From contig CM059556.1 of NCBI GenBank assembly GCA_030386875.1, positions 37,612,964 to 37,676,963 of the forward strand: a stretch of DNA of 64,000 nt, read 5' to 3'. The position numbers and the translations under genes were made by a program. The notes under the pieces are model-generated. The model was not told the origin of the DNA, searched no databases, and saw only the letters and a program-made list of their open reading frames with translations. This DNA comes from Morinoia aosen. Its lineage: Eukaryota; Arthropoda; Malacostraca; Amphipoda; Talitridae. Shown piece after piece: positions 56,340 to 64,000 of this stretch (within the stretch, counting starts at the first letter, position 1; the number at the start of each line of letters is the position of its first letter).

Positions 56340-58902
56340 ATTGCCACTTGGAAGCGAGCTGCAGTGGACTGAGATCATGCGTCGCATTAACTGTGTGAAC
56401 TGTGTTCTTGTGCGTTCAATTTTAGCAGAGCTCTTACGTGGGAGTGAGTTTTTCGCTGTATGCTTTAATCTAAATGTGTTCTTTAGTAGAATTGTACTAT
56501 TCTAGTTGTGAATTAAAATTAGTCGCACTCACTAGAGTGAAATGCTTCGTTCAGTAAGAATGTGTTCCAGGTTATATCACTCCAACTTTCTGTGCTCACA
56601 AGAAATCTCGTGCATAACAAGACTCTTGTTCGAGTGATCTAGTTTGCCCTATGCTTAATTCTCATGTTCTTTCTTGCTAAGTGAAGGGAGATTGAGAGTT
56701 TATTAGGTTAACTTCGTGTGTTTCTCAAGAGGAGTACTTTGTTTCATTTGTAGGATGCTTATATTTTTCGCCAGCTTCTCGTGAAGCGCACGTAGCTCTA
56801 GCGAATGAATTAAGTTTAATCTGAAGTTCTTAGGCTGAGGCTATCTCAGGCTTGCTAATTTTATCAATACCGTTAGACCGTTCATTTCATAACGGGGAAA
56901 ATATGTTTAGTGTCGGATTAAAATTTGCGAATTCTTGCGTGCTGTAGTGTTGAATTTTCTGACTTTGTGTCTTTCTCTTGCCCTGAAAGAATATCGTAAA
57001 CACGGTATTCCGGAAGGAATTATTCTGATCTTACTCTGTAGAGTGTAGTACATTTCTTTTCAGACTTAAGGAATTAATTTCTTGGTAGATTAGCGTAGTA
57101 TGTACTTCAGCCCAAAACAGGTCAGAACAATTACATAACACGAATGCGTCTCGGGTAAGCAGCAATTAAGGAAGAATCACGTGGAATACAAGTAATTATT
57201 TACAAGAACGAAGAAGATAGAACAACAACACAACATAGGGGACACATTGCACCTGTATTGGAGATGTTTAAAGGATTGCCCAAATTCAAGCGTTGCAGTG
57301 AGAAGCAACAAAGACGAATGTATAGCTGGAAACTTGGAGCAAGCTCAGAAGAATGCGGAGAGCACAAGTAATTGCCTCAGAGCCGCTCGCGGTCGAGCTG
57401 TGGCTATAGACATGGGTCGCTAACAAGCAGAGCCAGGAAAGGGCATCTCAAGTAATTGGTGCCCATGCATCGAAGTGGAAAACACCACAGAACGACACAG
57501 CAACAGCATGAGGAAGGAAGGAAGAGAATACGAAAATAAAGCAGATAATGTTCTAGGGCGCCGTAATGTAATAGTGTTCAAAAATGCTTTTATAAATGGG
57601 TACCCAAATGAACCAATGATAATGCTTTTATATTATTGAGTATGGAATCTAACTTGATTTATTTAGAATTTGCATTGTGACATGAACGCTTGGAAAGGCA
57701 TTCCTGAAACTCGCATGCAATTTTCCTGTGAATTTTTACTAGGCAAATAATCACTTGGAATATTGAAGCCGCATTGAGGCATCTCTATTTATACGTGAAA
57801 TAAAAATGTAAAAGAGATTTCGTCGGATAGGCTTTGAATGAAGCGGACGGTCTTCAGAGAATATTAACCACGGAATTCTCGCATAAATAAGAGTGTTCAC
57901 TCGAATAAAATAAAACAGCATCTAGTGTCTACCAGATTCCACGTGACGTCAAGGGATACTGAGGGGGATTCTACAGGATACCAGTGTGCACTACGCAGGA
58001 TTATGCCTCGGAACACTTCAGCATTACTTCGTGGGATTGGAACCCATCGCGAGGGGAGACTTAATCGAATGAAAAAAAAAAAGAGTTATCGACGCTTCAA
58101 CTCGTACTCTTCGACAGACCAACATAAGTTCCTGATTCGCCAATTCGTCTGATCAACGAAGCGGCATTCACGAGTAGTCTGACGATTAAAATTTGAGTTC
58201 GAATATACGTCCTAAAATGTATGTGAAAGATTGTACTTAAGATGATTTAGTGGTAACTTGAATCGTGATTATGATCCGTGTTACCGAATGAAATCGTGCA
58301 AGTAATGTGGTGTATAGAAATTTTATATGAGGCTGGATATTGGGATCACAATCCTTCCTTCTGAAAATGAGTACCTATCTTTAACGCGTGTGTGATGGCA
58401 TTGGAATGCCAGAAGAGAAAAATGGAAGGACAGCAAACTCCGTCAACGATACCCAAGGAGTGAACAGCGAATCGTCAAAAGCAGCGTCAAGGAATTATAG
58501 AACAGAAGATGCCAACGGCTAGAGAGATCTGGAAGACAAAAACATCGACACTTGAGGATATTTGAGAATGTAGGAAATGTGTACACTAAATTTTGTGAAT
58601 GTTATTAGGATTTAGTACTCAAGTATTTAGTACGCACTTCAGTTGGCGGGAAAAACAGACACATCGGTTAGATGAAGATGACACAATATATTACGCTGTG
58701 GCTAATTGTATTGTAATAAATAAGATTGTTAAATGTAATGTACCATGTAGCTGCGGAATTAATTTAGAACATAATTGGCTTAAGTAGATGTGTACCATTT
58801 GTGTCTTAAATTGGCTAATAATTCAGTTCAAATTATTCAAATGAATAACATAACGCTAATACAAAAAAAAAAAAAAATTGTCGAGTCAATTTTTTTTTAT
58901 GT
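56340..58902. other. Long non-coding 3' region of the Gypsy element
   Basis: About 2.56 kb between the pol stop and the polypurine tract. The longest frames are 75 codons (57925-58152) and 62 codons (58599-58787), with no signal peptide, membrane anchor or other envelope feature. Oligo-A and oligo-T runs at about 58862-58897 could form a hairpin. Possible explanations: a fully decayed envelope position, captured host sequence or regulatory UTR. The rest of the element is undamaged, so decay of an envelope gene would have to predate this insertion. Confidence 0.75.
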
Positions 58903-58915
58903 AAAGGAGCGGGGA
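58903..58915 (+). other. Polypurine tract
   Basis: AAAGGAGCGGGGA directly before the 3' LTR, purine-only except for one C. It is the expected primer for plus-strand DNA synthesis. Confidence 0.85.
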
Positions 58916-60699
58916 TGTTGGGAAAGATTTAATTTTGGAAATTTAACTAATTTATGTCCTTTTTTGTAATTGTGTGTTATAAATTTTGGTGCTCACTCAA
59001 TGCTTACCTAAAATTTTGTTCGGTAAAATGTCTTTGCAAATCCCAGCGGCACAGAAGGGGTCTCTTCACCAAATGTTTGGTTAAAATAAATGTTAGGGGT
59101 AGGCGACCATTAGATGTGTGTTGTTTCAGGCGAGGTGGGTAGATTACGCTATCAAGAATTTGACGGTGTAAGCAGTCCTCTAGGCCTCGGCAGAACCGCC
59201 TGTGGTGAGGGTTAATTGCACAGGCCTCGAAACTACAAACACAGTGGTCGACAGATTTAAGGGTCCAAACACTTGAGCATGAGAACCCTTAGAGCGATAC
59301 AGTTTCCACGAGAAGTGTTGTCAAAAAAAAAAAAAAATACAGGGGAAAGATGTAGAAGGGCCAACGGCTCTCAGCGAGAATCCCGGGAAACCTCATAAGG
59401 GCGGAGTCAGAAGTTCACGCCGAAAGACTCTAAGCCAATACAAACGACCCTGAATACCCTTTCAAAAGTCGATTGGTCGATACGGAAAAGGAGAGAACCG
59501 CGCTCTTGAGCACAGCGTCATTACTGAGGGAGTGAATTCAGTCTGCGTCGACGGGCGTCGTGAGAAGTGCGTTTCTTTTATCAAGTGCAATACTGGAAAT
59601 ATAATTTAAAAAAAAAAATGAGCAATACGTAGTTAATTTGGTAAAATCGTTTTTGGGGAATTTGCTAATCCAAAATTTTCTCTTTCCATTTTGCAGAGAA
59701 GAAATCTCACACAAGACCACTGTGGATGAGATGTAGAAAGTTATAAGAAAGTTTAAACGTCGATGGGCCGGGTAAGACTCATGTTACTCATTCGCGATAT
59801 ATGCTGTTAAAAGGATGTATACATATGATGATAAATTTGCGCCGTTCAATTAAATATGGCAAGAAAATATTGTGAATATGAGTGAGGTAGATGTAATACA
59901 AAATTAATGCCCCTTTATTGAATGAAAGATGAATATATTTGAGGAAACGTGATTGACGCTATAATGAGTAACAAGTCATAATTCAAATTTCAGGTGGGAA
60001 GGTAAAACTGGATTAACTGGATTAACTGGATTAAACGTACTACAAGGCAAGAAGATTCTCGGGAGTGCCGGGATCAGCATTTCGCAACAGACTTTCTGTG
60101 TACTGTGCACAAGACAGAAATTTGAACTGAAGTTGTTAGTAAAGGAACAATTCTGTGGTTTGAAGTGAGACCACCTTCTGTGCTGCGGGAACGCAAATGT
60201 TGGCAGGCCTCATTTGTGGCATTTTATGTAGGAGCAATATATGGGGAAGCTGGCCAGCGGTAGCACTTATTGTCATTCTGTTATGTAAGCTGTTAACACA
60301 TGAAATTTCTAGAATTCCGTTACTCAATCTACACCAGTTCTAATGCCGTACATTGCGTGTGCTGATCGGTATTCTGTATGATGTATTGCCGTAAATTATA
60401 AATTAAGTGAATTTTCACGTGTATAAAATACCCCCCAAATTTAGTAGCAAGCAGCCCTCATCATAATTGATGCGCTCTGGAAACGCGCATTGAGTGAGTC
60501 GAGTTCCACGTACATCGGTGAGTACTGCCCAATTTTAGTATACACATTTTGTAGTAGTGTTGATTTGTTTGGGCTTGCCCATAAATTTTCCTTGTGTTTC
60601 CTGTGCATTTCATTGAGGTATGCCAACCCCTCAAGCGAGCATTGGTCTTCTCATTAGTGTAAATTAATGAGAGACGAGGCAGACAGCCTTCTCGTGACA
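58916..60699 (+). repeat. 3' LTR, 1784 bp
   Basis: Near-identical twin of the 5' LTR (see there for the two differences seen). Immediately followed by the duplicated target AAAC at 60700-60703. Confidence 0.97.
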
Positions 60700-61172
60700 A
60701 AACCTTGAGGGTACAGCACAGCCATATTGAGTCTCAGAGCAGAAGGGCTGCGTTAGATTGCACTGCCCCCGTGCTCTGATACTACAGTCGCTTATCTGCT
60801 TCCGGCAGATAACACTTCGGTTTCCAGGAATGTCGCTGTGAGAGATACGCAATGCTAAGTTGATTATCTAATATTGTGCGATAGGTTTTTTCTAATATCG
60901 AATGCTTGCTTGCTTATCTGTGTTCTCTTCGAGACCGATGACCCCGGGAGGTATTATGTGGTAAATGACTTCCTTTAGACTTGAAATTGAATTAATACAT
61001 GCTTATCTAACTAGCTTACGTGCTCACATCAGTTGCATAAAATAAATTGAAACTATTTGACAGAATGGCTTATCTATTTAGTGTCAGTGGAGTTGCTCTA
61101 TAACGTTGGGGTTGGTATAGCAAGATGCCAATAACTTTTCTACAGCACCGAGATGCAATTGTGTCCTCTTAA
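60700..61172. other. Gene-free flank of the Gypsy element
   Basis: Nothing recognised. TCTGCTTCCGGCAGATAAC near 60797 forms a short hairpin around ATCTGC/GCAGAT. Confidence 0.4.
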
Positions 61173-61342
61173 GCTACCCATAGACGATCAATTCAATTGT
61201 CAATATCATTGACTCAATATATTGACGAGATTTTTGTTGCCGACAAAGTCAATTATTTGACGGTCGTCAATCAAGCCCACAGATGATCAATAAAATTGTC
61301 AATATTCATCATTGTCAATTAAATTGATCGTCTATGGGCCGC
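61173..61342. mobile_element. Short MITE, about 170 bp
   Basis: Left end GCTACCCATAGACGATCAAT (61173) and right end ATTGATCGTCTATGGGCCGC (ending 61342) are inverted partners with two or three mismatches. Internally ATTGTCAATATCATTGAC and GTCAATATTCATCATTGTCA extend the inverted symmetry. A CCCATAGACG-type terminus is common among arthropod DNA transposons, but I cannot assign a superfamily; the flanks (TTAA on the left, TTTA on the right) give no clear duplication. Confidence 0.7.
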
Positions 61343-62000
61343 TTTATTTCTGAATCTTTGACGTGATTACTCTACCAGCTCGCTGGGATATAGGGGGCTT
61401 TTAAATCAGTGGTTAGCTCGGCCCACTGATGAGTGGGAAAATAATTTGACAATGTAATTTTTACATTACAAACCACATATTGACAATACATATTATAACA
61501 ATACAATATTGTCAATATCAACAATACTTTACACATATCCACAAAACAATTTCTTCAATTGGCAATACATGTAAAACTGATAATACAATTTTGAAAATGC
61601 CTTAGGATCAGTGGGCTTTTTGATCGGTGGTTAGCGTAGCTTTTTGATGAGAGGGAAAAATAATTTGACCTAAATTCGAGCGAAACCTTCTGATCCGGTC
61701 GTATGACGTGGAAGAAAAGAACAGTTCTCTCCTGAAAAAATAGGGCCTAGAAATTGCTTTTCAGTTAGCAGGAGGAGTAGAGAAAAAAATATTTCGCTAT
61801 TTAACAGCTTTGTGAATATTGATCATTTGATCTTGAGATTCGCTGCTGTAGCATCACTACATGGCAAATAATACGCTTGAGCAACTGCTAACATGGTGAA
61901 GATTTGCAAACGATGAATGTTGCAAGACCGCATGTAAAATTTTTGATGCAAATTTTTAATGTTTTTATGGTATGAGAAAACCCTGACAGTCTAGTTTTCT
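61343..62000. other. Unassigned region with a diverged direct duplication
   Basis: A segment starting GGGCTTTTAAATCAGTGGTT at about 61397 recurs diverged (GGGCTTTTTGATCGGTGGTT) at about 61614; both continue with TTAGC and end AAAATAATTTGAC or AAAAATAATTTGAC. TTGACAATACA-rich sequence between them resembles 44060-44350. Confidence 0.5.
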
Positions 62001-63132
62001 TTGCTTGTCAATGGCTAAAATACCGGTTTATGGCTTTGCCTGTCTATGGCTAAAATATCGGTTTATGGCTTTGCCTGTCTGTGGCTAAAATATCGGTTTA
62101 TGGCTTTGCCTGTCTATGGCTAAAATATCGGTTTATGGCTTTGCCTGTCTGTGGCTAAAATATCGGTTTATGGCTTTGCCTGTCTATGGCTAAAATATCG
62201 GTTTATGGCTTTGCCTTTCTATGGCTAAAATATCGGTTTATGGCTTTGCCTGTCTGTGGCTAAAATATCGGCTTATGGTTTTGCCTGTCTATGGCTAAAA
62301 CATCGGTTTATGGCTTTGCCTTTCTATGGCTAAAATATCGGTTTATGGCTCTGCCTTTCCATGGCTAAAATATGGGTATATGGCTCTGCCTATCCATGGC
62401 TAAAATATGGGTTTATGGCTTTGCCTGTCTATGGCTAAAATATCTGTTTATGGCTTTGCCTGTCTATGGCTAAAATATCGGTTTATGGCTTTGCCTGTCT
62501 GTGGCTAAAATATCGGTTTATGGCTTTGCCTGTCTATGGCTAAAATATCGGTTTATGGCTTTGCCTGTCTATGGCTAAAATATCGGTTTATGGCTTTGCC
62601 TGTCTGTGGCTAAAATATCGGTTTATGGCTTTGCCTGTCTATGGCTAAAATATCGGTTTATGGCTTTGCCTTTCTATGGCTAAAATATCGGTTTATGGCT
62701 TTGCCTGTCTGTGGCTAAAATATCGGTTTATGGCTTTGCCTGTCTATGGCTAAAATATCGGTTTATGGCTTTGCCTTTCTATGGCTAAAATATCGGTTTA
62801 TGGCTCTGCCTTTCCATGGCTAAAATATGGGTTCATGGCTCTGCCTATCCATGGCTAAAATATGGGTTTATGGCTTTGCCTGTCCATGGCTAAAATATCG
62901 GTTTATGGCTCTGCCTATCCATGGCTAAAATATAGGCTTATGGCTTTGCCTATCCATGGCTAAAATATCGGTTTATGGCTCTGCCTATCCATGGCTAAAA
63001 TATGGGCTTATGGCTTTGCCTGTCCATGGCTAAAATATCGGTTTATGGCTTTGCCTTTCTATGGCTAAAATATCGGTTTATGGCTTTGCCTTTCTATGGC
63101 TAAAATATCGGTTTATGGCTTTGCCTGTCTGT
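62001..63132. repeat. 35 bp minisatellite, about 32 copies, with a 455 bp block duplication
   Basis: The unit is TAAAATATCGGTTTATGGCT followed by TTGCCTGTCTATGGC. Variants TGTCTGTGG, TTTCTATGG, CTCTGCCTTTCC and CTATCCATGG follow each other in the same order at two places about 455 bases (13 units) apart (CTCTGCCTTTCCATGG near 62349 and 62804), so a block of units was duplicated. Confidence 0.95.
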
Positions 63133-64000
63133 CATGGTTCTTCTGGGTGTCACGAGAAATTGTTACCCTTCACCTCCTTGTTAACAATTCATTAACAAGA
63201 AGATCAGGTTCTCGGAATAGAGGAATGGCACACCTCCAGGCTATATACACAACACAAATTAAATGAATTATCATCGGCAATTACAGCACATATACTAAAA
63301 ATAAAGGTACTCACCGATGAAAGCTGATACCACTTACTCAGCGCAATTTCTGAGCGCTCTTATTCTTCGGTGAGCTGTAATGCTAGTGCTGACGGGGGTT
63401 TTAAACACATTAAAATGTTAAGGAATTTCTTATGATGAGACCCTGGTACAAAGCATTAATTGACATCTACTGGAATTGCAAGTAACACATGTTTACGAAC
63501 ATCACCCTGCCTAATTGACCGGTCAATATCTTTAAGTTAATTACACTCGGGACATATACATGAAACAATGCCTAACTGATGTGTTGGCACATTCCAACTT
63601 CACGATGGCTTGCCATTCAGCCTCGGACCACAAGTTCGGTTAACCAAAAGCAGCTTCAGTTCAATTCCTGTTTCTCACACGGTGCATGTACTGTCTTTGG
63701 ACGTTTTTATGAAGAAGTCGTGCTTGTAATCAATAGGAGCAAAAAGGAAAGCCGCCCTCCTGTGGAGCAACAAAAATTTTTAACAATTACTTTAATTCTG
63801 CAATTCTCTCATACATATATATATGCACATATTCCACATTTAATTCAACTGCTCCAATTTTCTTTTACGTTATATGAACCTATCGTTTCTAGCGGTATCT
63901 AGTGTAACAAAAGCACGAGCCTTACCCTCCCTTACGAAGTAATTAACATTTTTCTTTGAACAACCTCCACGTTACGGAATCTTCTTCTTTCTGCAAAAGT
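63133..64000. other. Unassigned right end of the window
   Basis: No gene recognised. On the minus strand CATCGGTGAGTACC near 63321 is a good splice-donor match, but no coding exon can be joined to it. A 107-codon plus-strand ORF at 63579-63902 has no known domain. Confidence 0.35.

Larger units (their letters stand above)
49481..60699 (+). mobile_element. Complete, young Ty3/Gypsy LTR retrotransposon, 11.2 kb
   Basis: Direct LTRs at 49481-51265 and 58916-60699 begin TGTTGGG and end TGACA. The host sequence AAAC is duplicated on both sides (49477-49480 and 60700-60703), a 4 bp duplication usual for Ty3/Gypsy integrases. Inside lie a candidate primer-binding site, gag, pol in the -1 frame with protease, reverse transcriptase, RNase H and integrase, a long non-coding 3' spacer and a polypurine tract. 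Domain order (integrase after RNase H) places it in Ty3/Gypsy rather than Copia; the clade within Gypsy is not assigned. There is no envelope ORF, so it is expected to move only within cells. All key catalytic residues are present, so it may be transposition-competent. Confidence 0.97.

Noticed and set aside
56340-58902. Envelope gene of the Gypsy element
   Set aside because: No frame longer than 75 codons and no signal peptide, cleavage motif or membrane anchor was seen.
63290-63370. Possible host exon with a GTGAGTA donor on the minus strand
   Set aside because: A single splice-donor match without an ATG, acceptor or conserved coding sequence is not enough.

Overview
This 64 kb window looks like repeat-rich intergenic DNA from an animal, most likely an arthropod (insect or crustacean). 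The evidence is AT-rich DNA with no bacterial gene density, many fossils of animal-type transposons (Jockey/CR1-like and RTE-like LINEs, Tc1/mariner, hAT-type MITEs, a tRNA-derived SINE), scattered TTAGGTTAGG-like words, and very abundant minisatellites. No conserved single-copy host gene could be recognised. The species cannot be fixed from sequence alone.

Layout. 1-2.3 kb: a decayed LINE reverse transcriptase. 2.36-9.25 kb: three back-to-back minisatellites (14, 19 and 16 bp units; the last has about 230 copies), with a hAT-type terminal repeat between the first two. 9.3-15 kb: featureless AT-rich DNA with a G22 tract. 15-16.7 kb: 40 bp and 105 bp arrays. 17.9-19.9 kb: a MITE-like element, a 5'-truncated RTE-like LINE and an opposing tRNA-derived SINE. 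20-25 kb: a 54 bp array, a short hairpin, a 20/63 bp AT-rich array and an inverted-repeat element at its edge. 25.3-26.3 kb: a broken Tc1-like transposase. 27.5-36.9 kb: further arrays (about 55, 65, 29 and 56 bp units), a mariner-type transposase scrap, a MITE whose subterminal sequence has become a minisatellite, a 375 bp foldback element and a long polypyrimidine tract. 37-47 kb: mostly unassigned, with small repeats, dispersed repeats, an ORF behind a strong Kozak context and a hAT-type MITE with a perfect 8 bp target duplication. 47.2-49.5 kb: a GATC-containing array split by a probable 1.8 kb solo LTR. 49.5-60.7 kb: a complete, very young Ty3/Gypsy LTR retrotransposon. 61-64 kb: a small MITE and a 35 bp array.

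The only convincing intact coding system is the Ty3/Gypsy element. Its 1785 and 1784 bp LTRs differ, by my reading, at one substitution and one homopolymer indel. It has a 4 bp target duplication (AAAC), a polypurine tract, gag with a CCHC knuckle, and pol (PR-RT-RNaseH-IN) in the -1 frame. The overlap holds an A AAA AAC slippery heptamer in the right phase. There is no envelope ORF, but about 2.5 kb of non-coding DNA lies between pol and the 3' LTR.

The most unusual general pattern is the link between tandem arrays and transposon ends. In the 31.7-32.4 kb element the minisatellite unit is recognisably the element's own subterminal sequence. A hAT terminal repeat directly abuts the 19 bp array, and several arrays have been used as insertion sites. 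Tandem arrays fill roughly a quarter of the window, and long ORFs inside them are artefacts of periodicity.
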